Source of the DNA: Peribacillus simplex NBRC 15720 = DSM 1321
GTDB lineage: Bacteria > Bacillota > Bacilli > Bacillales > DSM-1321
Assembly (NCBI RefSeq): GCF_002243645.1
Contig: NZ_CP017704.1
Location: 1,155,501-1,219,500, forward strand
Length of the DNA stretch: 64,000 nt
Reading direction: 5' to 3'
Shown: positions 45,763-55,107 of the stretch, one piece after another
Layout of the letters: each line of letters starts with the position of its first letter
How positions within the stretch are numbered: position 1 is the first letter of the stretch
Translations under genes and position numbers: made by a program
Notes under the pieces: generated by a model
Databases searched by the model: none
Told to the model about the DNA's origin: nothing
What the model saw: the letters and a program-made list of their open reading frames with translations, nothing else

Positions 45763-46689
45763 TTATTGTAATGCGACTCTATGTGTCGATGAGATTGGCT
45801 TCAAATCGTAAGCACGTCCATTTTCATCGAAATATTTTGAGTAGGTAGACTCATATTCTGAGGTGAGTTTTTTTCTAAGCTGCACTTTATCTTCGCGAAC
45901 TTCCGGCTCTAAATCCGGAATGGCGGCAATCAGGCGCTTCGTGTATATATGTTGGGGATTTTCATAGATTTCCTCACTTTTGCCTTCCTCTACCAATCTA
46001 CCGCGATACATAACCCCCATCCGGTCACACATATGCCGGATTACACCTAAATCATGACCGACAAATAAATAAGTCAAATTGAACTCCTGTTGGAGATCCT
46101 GAAGAAAATTCAATACCTGTGCCTGAACGGAAACATCCAGTGCTGACACCGGTTCATCCGCAATGATCAGTTTAGGTTTCAATGTCAATGATCGGGCAAT
46201 CCCAATCCGCTGGCGCTGCCCCCCAGAAAATTCATGAGGATACTTGTGAATCGATTCCGGACTCAGTCCGACTTTGTCCAAGAAGTCCTGTACGATTTTC
46301 TTTTCCTCTGAAGGGGATAACCGTTCAAAATTCCTCAGCGGTTCGGCAATGATGTCCAGTACCCTCTTCTTGGGATTCAATGATGAATACGGGTCTTGGA
46401 AAATCATTTGGATATCTTTTCTAAATGGTTTAATTTCTCTTCTACTTAAAGATGCTAAATCCCTGCCTTCAAACAGAATTTGTCCGGATGTCACCTCATT
46501 CAGTTTGACCACTGCCTTGCCTGTCGTGGACTTGCCGCTTCCGGATTCCCCGACCAAACCATATGTTTCCCCTTGCTGCAACTCAAAGGAAACACCGTCC
46601 ACGGCCTTTACGTGATCGACCACCCTTCGAAAAAAACCGCCCCTTATTGGAAAATGCACTTTTAAATTATCTAATTTGAGTAATGTCAT
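45763..46689 (-). CDS. Oligopeptide ABC transporter ATP-binding protein, OppF/AppF type
   Basis: Walker A GESGSGKSTTGKAV, signature FSGGQRQRIGIARSL and Walker B KLIIADEPVSALDVS; FIYENPQHIYTKRLIAAIP-like EEIYENPQHIYTKRLI is the Opp-type C-terminal motif. The long open frame reaches 46797, but its first 36 residues lie over the preceding gene. I use the ATG at 46689 (309 residues), where the family starts (MTLLKLDNLKVHFP). GGAG lies 12 bases upstream, which is rather far, so the ATG at 46701 is an alternative. Confidence 0.9.
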   Translation of the reverse strand: MTLLKLDNLKVHFPIRGGFFRRVVDHVKAVDGVSFELQQGETYGLVGESGSGKSTTGKAVVKLNEVTSGQILFEGRDLASLSRREIKPFRKDIQMIFQDPYSSLNPKKRVLDIIAEPLRNFERLSPSEEKKIVQDFLDKVGLSPESIHKYPHEFSGGQRQRIGIARSLTLKPKLIIADEPVSALDVSVQAQVLNFLQDLQQEFNLTYLFVGHDLGVIRHMCDRMGVMYRGRLVEEGKSEEIYENPQHIYTKRLIAAIPDLEPEVREDKVQLRKKLTSEYESTYSKYFDENGRAYDLKPISSTHRVALQ

Positions 46690-47692
46690 GGGCCGATGCA
46701 TCTCCTTCAGCTTGAAAATAAAATTCTTTATAGCAGGTACAGCGCACAAAATGACCGTTGCCCACTTCGTGAAGTCGGGGTGTCTCTTCATGCGCATGTT
46801 TAGGTATCCAAGGAATCCTATCTTGGAAGCGACATCCTATCCTATCCATTTTCGCTATCGATGGAACGATTCCCTCGATAACATGCAAACGGTTTTTCTC
46901 GTCTGCAGCCGAAGGAATCGAATTCAATAACGACCTCGTATATGGATGCAGCGGATTGTTGAATATCTCTTTAACACTTCCCGTTTCCACTACCTGACCT
47001 GCATACATGACAACGATCCTGTCAGCTACCTCTGCTACGACGCTCAGATCATGTGTAATTAAGATGATCCCCATTTTTGTCCTGCTTTGGATATCTTTCA
47101 GCAAATCAAGTATTTGCGCTTGAATCGTAACATCCAGTGCCGTCGTGGGTTCATCGGCAATGACCAGTGCAGGGTTGCAAGCAATGGCAATCGAGATCAT
47201 TGCCCTTTGCCGCATTCCGCCCGAGAGCTCATGCGGATATTGCTTGTACGTCCGTTCAGGGTATGGAATTCCCACTTGTGTCAAAAGTTCGATCGTCCTG
47301 TTCTTTTTTTCAGCACTAGAAAGTTCAGTATGGTAATCAAGATTCTCCTCGATCTGTTTTCCGATGGTCATGAGCGGGTTCAAAGCCGTTAAAGGTTCCT
47401 GGAATATCATACCCAACTCCTTACCACGGACTTTATTCATTTGCACATCATTCAACTTTAGTAGATTTTGACCTTTATAATTGATGTTTCCTTCGGATTT
47501 CGTTCTCTGCTTATTATGTAATTGTATGATAGATAAGGCCAATGCACTCTTTCCACAACCTGATTCTCCAACAACTGCTACAATTTCATTTTCATTCACC
47601 GTAAACGAAACATCATCCACCGCTGCATGATATTTGTTACCGATTCGAAATGAGGTAGTTAGGTTTTCTATTTGCAAAATAGCTTTCTTCAT
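46667..47692 (-). CDS. Oligopeptide ABC transporter ATP-binding protein, OppD/AppD type
   Basis: First gene of the operon, 341 residues. Walker A is GESGCGKSALALSI, signature LSGGMRQRAMISIAI, Walker B LVIADEPTTALDVT. The OppD C-terminus carries spaced cysteines (GCRFQDRIPW, FVRCTCYKEF) that in this family often hold a metal or Fe-S site. GGGGGAG precedes the ATG. Confidence 0.92.
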   Translation of the reverse strand: MKKAILQIENLTTSFRIGNKYHAAVDDVSFTVNENEIVAVVGESGCGKSALALSIIQLHNKQRTKSEGNINYKGQNLLKLNDVQMNKVRGKELGMIFQEPLTALNPLMTIGKQIEENLDYHTELSSAEKKNRTIELLTQVGIPYPERTYKQYPHELSGGMRQRAMISIAIACNPALVIADEPTTALDVTIQAQILDLLKDIQSRTKMGIILITHDLSVVAEVADRIVVMYAGQVVETGSVKEIFNNPLHPYTRSLLNSIPSAADEKNRLHVIEGIVPSIAKMDRIGCRFQDRIPWIPKHAHEETPRLHEVGNGHFVRCTCYKEFYFQAEGDASAHDITQIR

Positions 47693-48186
47693 CCTTGCTC
47701 CCCCTAAACTATTTTATCGAGAAAATAATTAATCTTCTGATAATTAGTTAGAATTTTAATCAATTTTTTACATTTATACAATAGTTTTCATAGAAAATAA
47801 TCACATTTTTTTCATATTTTATAACTTTAGGAATATTTTTCTGCAATAAAAAAACGATTCCTTTATAACTGTTATACAGTAAAGTTTTGAAGTCCGATTA
47901 ATTGCGTCGAACCAATAATTTTATAATTTATTATTTCAAGATAACTAATTCAAAGTTCATACCTATCTATTGACCCTGTCATTTTACATACCGCAGAATG
48001 GTTCTGATTGAAGTATTTTAATATTTCAGAAAAGTTAGTATATTTGTAAGAATATCATAAAAAAGGTAATTATTTCATATATATTTCAATACTTTTAAAA
48101 AAACACCTAATTTTCATAAAATGCAATGAAACCTTTTTAAAACAGATTCGTAGAAAACGGTAGAAAATAAATGATGGGGTGATTGA
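47693..48186. other. Divergent intergenic region, about 490 bases
   Basis: Very AT-rich. It holds the promoters of the peptide operon and of the Bax-inhibitor gene. ATATTTCAGAAAAGT at 48021-48035 differs from the CodY consensus at three positions. CodY control of peptide uptake would make sense, but this match alone is weak. No coding frame recognised. Confidence 0.4.
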
Positions 48187-48822
48187 ATGTATTCACAAAC
48201 TGTACAAACATATATGCCGTCTGTCATGCGGACGTTCGCTTTATCACTTGCCGTTTCCGTTTTAGGGATGGCTCTCGGCACTCTTGTTCCGCCATCCTTG
48301 TTTCTTCCCTTAGCGATACTTGAGATCGTCATGTTGATTGGAGCGTTCATATTACGAAGGAAAAAAGCCATCGGTTACACATTCTTGTATAGTTTCACTT
48401 TGATTTCTGGCATTACGACCTATCCGATCATTGCACACTACCTAGCCGCTGCAGGGGCAAATGTGGTAATCCTGGCAGGTGTTACGACGACAGTCGTATT
48501 TGGAGGACTGGCGGTTTATGCCACAACCACCAAAAGGGACCTTTCTTTCTTGGGAGGAATGTTATTTGCGGCCTTATTAGCTTTATTGGTCATTAGCATT
48601 TTCAACATTTTCTCTCCATTAAGCTCTACAGCCATGCTGGTCTTTTCATTTATTGGGATTTTAGTTTTCAGTGGTTATATTTTATATGATTTCAATCGAA
48701 TGAAGCATTACGGGGTTACAGCCGAAGAAGTACCGCTAATGGCCTTGAATCTATATCTTGATTTCATTAACCTATTCATTAACATCTTGCGCTTCTTTGG
48801 TATTTTAGCAAGCGATGACTAA
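48187..48822 (+). CDS. yetJ: Bax inhibitor-1/YccA family protein (YetJ-like)
   Basis: Seven-helix membrane protein of 211 residues, TMBIM family. Bacillus YetJ is a pH-gated calcium leak channel whose two aspartates form the sensor. The matching residues are in SGYILYDFNRMKH and LNLYLDFINLF, both kept. GGGGTGA precedes the ATG. A single-gene unit with its own terminator. Confidence 0.92.
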   Translation: MYSQTVQTYMPSVMRTFALSLAVSVLGMALGTLVPPSLFLPLAILEIVMLIGAFILRRKKAIGYTFLYSFTLISGITTYPIIAHYLAAAGANVVILAGVTTTVVFGGLAVYATTTKRDLSFLGGMLFAALLALLVISIFNIFSPLSSTAMLVFSFIGILVFSGYILYDFNRMKHYGVTAEEVPLMALNLYLDFINLFINILRFFGILASDD

Positions 48823-48847
48823 AGGCATACCAACAATGTATCATAAG

Positions 48848-48878
48848 AAAGACGCTTGGACTTTTCCAAGCGTCTTTT
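48848..48878 (+). terminator. Terminator after the Bax-inhibitor gene
   Basis: Perfect 13-bp stem AAAGACGCTTGGA / TCCAAGCGTCTTT, four-base loop, T end. Confidence 0.9.
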
Positions 48879-48964
48879 CACATATCTCCCCATCGGATCG
48901 CTGTAAAAACAAAAATCCAATTCATGATAGTTCTGATTTTCCCAAAACCCCTGGCGATGAATAA

Positions 48965-48990
48965 GAGACCAAATTACAGAATTTGGTCTC
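48965..48990. terminator. Hairpin downstream of the thioesterase gene
   Basis: Perfect 11-bp stem GAGACCAAATT / AATTTGGTCTC with loop ACAG. The U-run on the minus strand is poor, so its terminator role is likely but not certain. Confidence 0.6.
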
Positions 48991-49025
48991 AATCATTAAT
49001 AAGAACGTCTGAAGGGATGCGTATC

Positions 49026-49568
49026 TTATTTATATAATCCTGGTTTTGATTGATCGGTCCATGGCAGTTTCACACCGAAAGTACTTGCAATGAACTGTGT
49101 ATCTTCCCTTCTTTTTTTCCTTATTTGGGCCCGTTGTTTTGCTGATTCATTTAAATTCATTTCCATCTCTGTTTCTGGAACCAAACGCGGAACCGGAATT
49201 GGTTTACCTTCTTCATTAATGGCAACAAATGTCAAGAAGGAAATGACGCATAAATTTCGATCTCCTGTAACTAAATCCTCTGCAATCACCTTTACGATGA
49301 TTTCCATTGATGTTCTGCCCGTATAAGTCACGAAGCTTTCAAGGCAAACTGCATTTCCTTCGTGAATAGGGTGCAGGAAATCGACAGAATCAGTTGATGC
49401 AGTAACGACGTTACTTCGCGCATGACGCATAGCTGATATAGCCGCTACATCATCAATGTATGCCATTAATTTGCCTCCGAACATCGTACCAATATTATTT
49501 GTATCCGGCGGGAGGACAAGGCTTGTTTTTATGACCAAAGAGTCCCGGCAATGTTTTATTTCTTCCAT
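49026..49568 (-). CDS. ykhA: Acyl-CoA thioesterase, hotdog fold (YkhA-like)
   Basis: Hydrolyses acyl-CoA to free acid and CoA; hexameric hotdog family, 180 residues. GTMFGGKLMAYIDDVAAISA contains the catalytic aspartate region, and STDSVDFLHPIHEGNAVCLE and ESFVTYTGRTSMEI are conserved. The lysine/arginine-rich C-terminus RAQIRKKRREDTQF is typical of YkhA. It is a single gene, with a GGAG-type site upstream. Confidence 0.9.
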   Translation of the reverse strand: MEEIKHCRDSLVIKTSLVLPPDTNNIGTMFGGKLMAYIDDVAAISAMRHARSNVVTASTDSVDFLHPIHEGNAVCLESFVTYTGRTSMEIIVKVIAEDLVTGDRNLCVISFLTFVAINEEGKPIPVPRLVPETEMEMNLNESAKQRAQIRKKRREDTQFIASTFGVKLPWTDQSKPGLYK

Positions 49569-49699
49569 GGTGACTGCACTCCTTTATGTCTGACTTCTCA
49601 CTAGTTCACTTTATCGAATTCTTACCTGTAAAGCAATTCACATGCTTATTTTCCTGCTTTTAGTCAAAATTATGCTATTTATAATGAAGCCACCCACTC

Positions 49700-50239
49700 T
49701 CACCGCCCTTTTGGCCGCTTGCCTTGTTGCAGCTCACGCAGGCTCAAGCCAAATGTCATTTGTAAATGCGGATAATCCTTGAACCCTGCCCAATCTCCTC
49801 CCCAATCAAAACCTAACTCTTTAGCGATGGTTACGACTTCCATCCAATCCGACTTTCCATTATCGTTGCCGTCATAACGCATATCCCAAATGGCCTCGCC
49901 TTGTTTGTTAAGGAGGGCAAAATCTATCGCCAAACCGAAATTATGCAGTGACTCGCCACCTCTTGCATTCGTTACGATGTTCCCCGAGCCTGTTCGGCCC
50001 TTTTCAAAGAGTTCATTTTGCTCGGCTAAAGACCGGTACCCTGCCGTAATGATTACCGGGATGCCTTTGTCATTAGCCTGTTGAATGAGCTCATCTTTTT
50101 TTTCGGCGACGATCGGATTCAGCTCGTCAGTCAGTTCGATTTCATCTAAATCTGGCGGAAGCATATATTTGAACAAGAGCCCAAGCAACAATCCGAAAAA
50201 GCCCAATACCAAACATGTCCTTACCCAAGTGGCTTTCAC
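49700..50239 (-). CDS. cwlK: M15 family peptidoglycan L-Ala-D-Glu endopeptidase (CwlK/VanY type)
   Basis: Cell-wall hydrolase of 179 residues. An N-terminal membrane helix (8-26) anchors it outside. VIITAGYRSLAEQNELFEKG, SLHNFGLAIDFAL (His and Asp zinc ligands) and the final zinc histidine in KDYPHLQMTFG are all present. It is close to CwlK, which cuts the L-Ala-D-Glu bond of peptide stems. A D,D-carboxypeptidase specificity is the alternative. Confidence 0.88.
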   Translation of the reverse strand: MKATWVRTCLVLGFFGLLLGLLFKYMLPPDLDEIELTDELNPIVAEKKDELIQQANDKGIPVIITAGYRSLAEQNELFEKGRTGSGNIVTNARGGESLHNFGLAIDFALLNKQGEAIWDMRYDGNDNGKSDWMEVVTIAKELGFDWGGDWAGFKDYPHLQMTFGLSLRELQQGKRPKGR

Positions 50240-50277
50240 TGAAAAATCCTTCCTTTACGAATAACTGTCTGAAAGTG

Positions 50278-50307
50278 AAAAACTCAACCAAAGACGGATG
50301 AGTTTTT
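50278..50307. terminator. Bidirectional terminator-like hairpin
   Basis: AAAAACTCA / TGAGTTTTT with a 12-base loop, immediately after the DinB-family stop codon. Confidence 0.75.
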
Positions 50308-50313
50308 CTTCTA

Positions 50314-50796
50314 TTATAACTTTGCTTTCAATTCTTCAATTTGCAATAAATGCCGTTTTTCATGTAGTCCCACGAACGGAATCCATTGCTTCAAGCTTAA
50401 ATCTTTAAACAAAGGGTGTGGAAAAGACTTTTGCTCGAGATCAATTTCCTTTGCATGGTCAATGACCTGTACAAAAGCTTTTCGTGATTCGGACAACTTA
50501 TCTTTAACTTCACTCAAAGTTTGGTATGATTCTGACGGAATGACAAATGGCGGGGCCTGGACCTTCACTTCACGATTTAAAGTAAGCTCGATCGGTTTAT
50601 CCACAGCAGGATTGCTATCGTCGCTTTTCAATTTATCGGAAATGCTCTTTGTTATGGCCCTCTCCATTAAATATAAATGATCCAATACCTGGATGATGCT
50701 CCATCGTCCTGTTTCAGGATGGGCGTTCAGCTGTTCATCCGATAGACCGTTGACCGCATGTAAAAGTTCTTCCCTGATTTTTTCATTTTCATTCAT
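50314..50796 (-). CDS. DinB/DUF664 family putative metal-dependent hydrolase
   Basis: Four-helix-bundle protein of 160 residues with three histidine metal positions: WSIIQVLDHLYLMERA and GLHEKRHLLQIEEL provide the visible ones. Some relatives are thiol transferases using bacillithiol, but the function here is open. I use the ATG at 50796, nine bases after GAGGAG. The open frame starts at 50805, directly on the ribosome site. Confidence 0.87.
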   Translation of the reverse strand: MNENEKIREELLHAVNGLSDEQLNAHPETGRWSIIQVLDHLYLMERAITKSISDKLKSDDSNPAVDKPIELTLNREVKVQAPPFVIPSESYQTLSEVKDKLSESRKAFVQVIDHAKEIDLEQKSFPHPLFKDLSLKQWIPFVGLHEKRHLLQIEELKAKL

Positions 50797-50982
50797 TTTT
50801 AGCATCTCCTCATATAAGCCTCGCTAATCTCCTATAATTATTCCATGTCCTATAGGAAAGTGTAAAATAATAATACTTTTTAACAGAAACGAACCGATTA
50901 AAAGTTGTCTATTTTTTGAAAAGCTCTATGATAGTCATTAAGGTAAAATTCATCAAGGACAGTCTAAATAGGAGTGATCGCT

Positions 50983-52800
50983 ATGAGTGGAGGACATATT
51001 CCATTCAGCCACAAAGGCCGCAGTGCCATGCATGCAATACCCTCAAAAGGAAGCATATGGTTGATGTTCAAACAAATGTTCAATCGGGTCCCATCCAAAT
51101 GGAAGTTTTGCACTTTGGTTTTATGTATCATGCTTTTCATTTCATTGCTTGAGTTCTCCATCCCCCAGTTGACGCAGTTTACAATTGATAAAATCATTCC
51201 CGAAAAAAGATATGACTCGTTAATCTGGATTGGCACAGGAATTCTTTGTGCTGCCATCTTATTGGCTTTACTGAACTACTTTAACAGCTATATCGTTTCC
51301 AAGGTCGGTCAAACAGCTATTATGGATATACGGAATAGCATGTATGACCATATTCAAACACTGGATATGAAATTCTTTGATAAAAACCGTACTGGTGACT
51401 TAATGTCCCGGTTGACCAATGATGTCAATTTACTGCAGCAGCTCATCTCTTCAAGCATGCTTCAAGTCTTGACTGACACGGTGACTTTCATTGCCGTGGC
51501 GGTATATATGCTTTTCATTAACTGGAAGCTGACCATTGTCCTTCTTTTTACATTCCCTTTCATGTTCTATATCACAAGGGTATTCGGGAAACGCATCAGG
51601 ATGTCATTTAGGTCTGTGCAAAGTTCCGCAGGAGATGTCAGCAACCAGTTACAGGATTCCATTTCAGGAATGCGGCTCATTCAATCTTTTACTAATGAAG
51701 AATTCGAATCAAGGCGGTTTGCTGAGCGTAATCAGGAAAATATGGCTGCAAACATTAAGTCCGTTCGGCTACGTTCCATGTTCGGTCCGATTATTGATTT
51801 ATTGAACAATATCGGTCTTGTAGCAGTCATTGTGTTCGGGGCTTGGCAAGTGATGGAAGGTGAATTCACAATAGGATTAATCGTGGCCTTCCTCGCCTAT
51901 CTGAGGTTACTGCAGAGTCCCGTTCGCAATTTTAGCCGGGTCATCAGCATTGTCCAGCAATCAGCCGCCGCCTTTGAAAGGATAACTGAAATATTGGAAA
52001 CACAACCTGAAATAAGTGACAAGCGAAATGCCATTGAACTCCCTTCCATAAAAAAGCAAATTGAATTTCAATGTGTTGATTTTGCTTATGATGAGAGTGT
52101 TCCTGTACTCAACAATCTAAACCTGACTATGAAAGCTGGTCAAGTAACCGCTCTGGTCGGCTCCTCTGGCGCAGGAAAATCGACCATAACGAGCCTTTTG
52201 ATCCGATTTTATGATCCGCAAGATGGAACAATTAAAATGGATGGTCATGATATCAAAGATGTGTCACTGAAATCATTACGGGGACAAATAGGAATTGTTT
52301 CCCAGGATATCATTTTATTCAACGGTTCCATCCGTGATAACATCGTATATGGCAAACTTGATGCTACAGATGATGAAATCAACCAATCCGCCAAAGCGGC
52401 AAATGCGCATGACTTTATCAGTACCTTTCCTGATGGTTATGATTCTCAAATTGGAGAGCGCGGAGTCAAGCTTTCAGGTGGACAAAAACAGCGCATTGCC
52501 ATTGCCCGGGCACTTTTGAAAAATCCGCAAATCATCATTCTCGATGAAGCAACGGCGGCCCTGGATACAGAATCCGAACATTTGATCCAGGAAGCATTGT
52601 CACGTTTATTGATAAACCGCACTTCAATAGTCATCGCACATCGTTTATCAACCATTCATAATGCCGATCAAATTGTCGTTCTGGAAAAAGGGCAGGTTCA
52701 GGAAAAAGGAACACATGAACAGTTATTGCAAAATAACGGCAGATACAAGCAGCTCCATGACTTGCAGTTCCCTCAACTAAAAGTCATATCAAATTCCTAG
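50983..52800 (+). CDS. ABC exporter, fused membrane and ATP-binding domains
   Basis: Type I half-transporter of 605 residues working as a dimer. Six helices occupy about 35-320. The ATPase has Walker A VGSSGAGKSTITSLLIRFYD, Q-loop VSQDIILFNG, signature LSGGQKQRIAIARALL, Walker B IIILDEATAALD and H-loop IVIAHRLSTI. It looks like the YfiB/YknU/BmrA multidrug-lipid group; substrate unknown. The ATG at 50983 follows TAGGAG by eight bases; the open frame begins at 50974. Confidence 0.92.
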   Translation: MSGGHIPFSHKGRSAMHAIPSKGSIWLMFKQMFNRVPSKWKFCTLVLCIMLFISLLEFSIPQLTQFTIDKIIPEKRYDSLIWIGTGILCAAILLALLNYFNSYIVSKVGQTAIMDIRNSMYDHIQTLDMKFFDKNRTGDLMSRLTNDVNLLQQLISSSMLQVLTDTVTFIAVAVYMLFINWKLTIVLLFTFPFMFYITRVFGKRIRMSFRSVQSSAGDVSNQLQDSISGMRLIQSFTNEEFESRRFAERNQENMAANIKSVRLRSMFGPIIDLLNNIGLVAVIVFGAWQVMEGEFTIGLIVAFLAYLRLLQSPVRNFSRVISIVQQSAAAFERITEILETQPEISDKRNAIELPSIKKQIEFQCVDFAYDESVPVLNNLNLTMKAGQVTALVGSSGAGKSTITSLLIRFYDPQDGTIKMDGHDIKDVSLKSLRGQIGIVSQDIILFNGSIRDNIVYGKLDATDDEINQSAKAANAHDFISTFPDGYDSQIGERGVKLSGGQKQRIAIARALLKNPQIIILDEATAALDTESEHLIQEALSRLLINRTSIVIAHRLSTIHNADQIVVLEKGQVQEKGTHEQLLQNNGRYKQLHDLQFPQLKVISNS

Positions 52801-52813
52801 CGACTTAGCAGGC

Positions 52814-52848
52814 AAAAATGCACAGAAAGCCTTCTTGTGCATTTTTTT
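52814..52848. terminator. Bidirectional terminator
   Basis: Perfect 11-bp stem AAAAATGCACA / TGTGCATTTTT with an 11-base loop and T-run, between convergent genes. Confidence 0.9.
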
Positions 52849-52851
52849 CTT

Positions 52852-53553
52852 TCATTTGAAATCATAACTTTCCAAAACCCGATTCGCAATGAGCTGATAC
52901 CCTTTTTCATTCGGATGTAACTTATCACTGAAATACTCTGTTTTCTTTTTATCTTCAAAAAGATCATTCGTAGGAATGAATAACATCCTTTTATCTTTAT
53001 CCGCTATTCCCTTTATTGACTGGTTATAATCGTGAATGTGCTTTTCAAGTTTTTGATTGCCTTTACTTGGGTTATATAGTCCTACTACCAGAATATCCGC
53101 TTTACCGTTTGCATCTATCAGTGTTGATGTAATCTTATTCAGATGGCTGATATACTCCCGTTTACCCTCATTGATTTTTCGGTCACTTATTTTCTCCAAG
53201 TCCCCTCCATTACTATTGATCAAGTCATTCGTTCCAATATAAACGATGAAAGTATCGGCTTCATCAAGTTTCGTTTTAATGCGGTAATCATCAAGCTGTT
53301 TCATCACCCCATCCGTTTCCTGGCCTTTTATACCGTAATTCCAAAAACTCACTTTTTGTTCCGATTCCGGATTATTCAATTCATCTTCCAGACCTTCTAT
53401 ATATCCTTCCCCGTCCTTATCCCCTTTTCCATAGGTTAATGAATCTCCAAAAGCCATCACCCTTTGCACATCCTCCGACTCCGAGGCCTGAAATTCATAT
53501 GCAGCAAAACATATAACTAGTACTATAATCAATAAACCTGCCAATTTTTTCAT
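52852..53553 (-). CDS. Secreted/anchored GDSL (SGNH) esterase-lipase
   Basis: Hydrolase of 233 residues. An N-terminal signal or anchor helix (KKLAGLLIIVLVICFAAYEF) is followed by block I AFGDSLTYGKGD with the serine. The glycine is in NYGIKG, the asparagine in YIGTNDLI and the Asp-His in SDKLHPNEKGYQ. All SGNH residues are present. The substrate (lipid, wall acetyl or acyl groups) is not known. The ATG at 53553 follows GAGGAG; the open frame extends to 53586. Confidence 0.9.
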   Translation of the reverse strand: MKKLAGLLIIVLVICFAAYEFQASESEDVQRVMAFGDSLTYGKGDKDGEGYIEGLEDELNNPESEQKVSFWNYGIKGQETDGVMKQLDDYRIKTKLDEADTFIVYIGTNDLINSNGGDLEKISDRKINEGKREYISHLNKITSTLIDANGKADILVVGLYNPSKGNQKLEKHIHDYNQSIKGIADKDKRMLFIPTNDLFEDKKKTEYFSDKLHPNEKGYQLIANRVLESYDFK

Positions 53554-53772
53554 TTGGTTCTCCTCTTGTCTTTTTACTAGAAGCATTTAATCTTTTACAT
53601 ACCCAAAAAATCTGCAGTCTTAACATAAAAAAAGAATTGTCAGATAAAGAGTTAAGCGTGTATGATAATATAAAACTTTCAATGGATTGGGTGTCATTCA
53701 CCGTCCCTTAACAAAAAACGGGATTTCCCTTCATTCTGGAGATTGAATAAATGATAGTTAGGAGTTTTAATC

Positions 53773-54279
53773 ATGGAAGAACACATAGAGTTTAGTGAGG
53801 CAGAACTATCTGATCTACCCAGAATTGTTGAAATATATAATTCGACAATTGCTTCAAGAATGGTCACGGCAGATACGGAACCTGTATCCGTCCAATCGAG
53901 GGTTAAATGGTTTGAGGAACATCATTCAGAAAGTAGACCGCTATATATCATTACTATAGAAGGGAAAACTGCTGGATGGATGAGCTTTCAATCCTTTTAT
54001 GGCCGACCGGCCTATAATTCCACTGCCGAAATCAGCATTTATATTGATGATTATTTCCGGGGAAAAGGAATCGGTCAAATTTCGATTCAAAAGGCAATTG
54101 AATTGAGTCCAAAATTAGGTGTTAAGACTCTATTGGGTTTCATTTTCGCTCACAATATACCAAGCCTTAAGCTTTTTTCAAAGTTCGGGTTTGAAGAATG
54201 GGCACATTTACCTCAAGTTGCCGAGCTGGATGGCATTGAGAGGGATTTGATCATTCTTGGTAAACGTGTCGATATTTAA
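53773..54279 (+). CDS. GNAT family N-acetyltransferase (phosphinothricin acetyltransferase-like)
   Basis: Acetyl-CoA-dependent N-acetyltransferase of 168 residues. EAELSDLPRIVEIYNSTIAS, SIYIDDYFRGKGIGQISIQK (acetyl-CoA loop R-x-x-G-x-G) and HNIPSLKLFSKFGFEEWAHL are typical of the YncA/Pat branch. The acceptor is unknown. TAGGAG precedes the ATG. Confidence 0.9.
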   Translation: MEEHIEFSEAELSDLPRIVEIYNSTIASRMVTADTEPVSVQSRVKWFEEHHSESRPLYIITIEGKTAGWMSFQSFYGRPAYNSTAEISIYIDDYFRGKGIGQISIQKAIELSPKLGVKTLLGFIFAHNIPSLKLFSKFGFEEWAHLPQVAELDGIERDLIILGKRVDI

Positions 54280-54347
54280 TATAATTCTTTAGAGCTATTG
54301 CCTTGAGCAGTAGCTTTTTCAGATTAATCGAGGTCGAATTGGCTAAT

Positions 54348-54542
54348 TTAAAAATACCTATATGCTTTCTGGAGGGAAAAATATTCAGAATCTCTTTTAC
54401 TTGTTAACGCATTTAATAGCGTATCCAATTCTTGACTGGCTTGAACAGTTAGCAGACTTGTTAGGCCGTAAATTGCTGCCAATTTGATCATTTCTTGTCT
54501 CTTCTCTTCTACTTTTTCTATAGTTACCTTACGGCAAGGCAT
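54348..54542 (-). CDS. Spo0E-like sporulation aspartyl-phosphate phosphatase
   Basis: Small two-helix protein of 64 residues: KVEEKRQEMIKLAAIYGLTS and ASQELDTLLN, with the SQELD signature of Spo0E, YisI and YnzD. These remove phosphate from Spo0A~P and delay sporulation. The ATG at 54542 follows GGAGGTGA by seven bases; the open frame extends to 54560. The residues after about 50 vary in the family. It may be cotranscribed with the FbpA-like gene upstream. Confidence 0.85.
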   Translation of the reverse strand: MPCRKVTIEKVEEKRQEMIKLAAIYGLTSLLTVQASQELDTLLNALTSKRDSEYFSLQKAYRYF

Positions 54543-54797
54543 TATATAGTCACCTCCCATTTATTCAATATTTTTACACTTTCATCATAATGAAACTACT
54601 AGTTAAAATCAACTATTTTTCAGAAATTAAATGTGTTATTTTATAGGATAAATGTGACAAATAACCTATTTTATTCTTTAATTATGTATATTTTATGTCA
54701 TTTTCTATTAAACGCAAAAAAAGCACCCACTAGTGTAGACTGCGAATGCTTACATCATATCCCTTATCAAAGAACCCAAAATATAGTCCATCACTTA

Positions 54798-54986
54798 CTA
54801 TGTCATCCATTCAGAAGGTGACTCGTTATTAGGTCTATTTATAACAATCTTATATTCATCTTCAAGTACTTTTAATGGGGCATCATAAAGGTGCCTTTCA
54901 TCAGAGGTTTTGTATACTCCATTAGCCAATAACTCTTCAATAAGCTTTGCCTTCCTCTGTTCAATCCTCTTAAATAATTCTGCCAT
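54798..54986 (-). CDS. FbpA-like small protein (Fur-regulated basic protein family)
   Basis: A 62-residue protein: MAELFKRIEQRKAKLIEELL then ANGVYKTSDERHLYDAPLKV and LEDEYK, the FbpA pattern. Bacillus subtilis FbpA acts in the iron-sparing response with the FsrA RNA. No Fur box was seen here. Instead a SAM-I riboswitch with a terminator lies upstream in the same direction (55108-55267). The ATG at 54986 follows AGGAG by nine or so bases; the open frame extends to 55046. Confidence 0.72.
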   Translation of the reverse strand: MAELFKRIEQRKAKLIEELLANGVYKTSDERHLYDAPLKVLEDEYKIVINRPNNESPSEWMT

Positions 54987-55107
54987 GTAAATGGCTCCTT
55001 TCCTAGTCATCCTAGAGCCTGCTTCTAGATAGCTAAACTTTATCAACTTGTTTGATTTTCACCAAATTATATATACCTTTTCTATTATGTCACTAAACGT
55101 TATTTCC

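Noticed and set aside
48021..48035. CodY box
   Set aside because: Three mismatches to the consensus in very AT-rich DNA is near what chance gives. It is mentioned only in the intergenic note.
54987..55107. Fur box in front of the FbpA-like gene
   Set aside because: No TGATAAT-type inverted repeat could be found in this interval.
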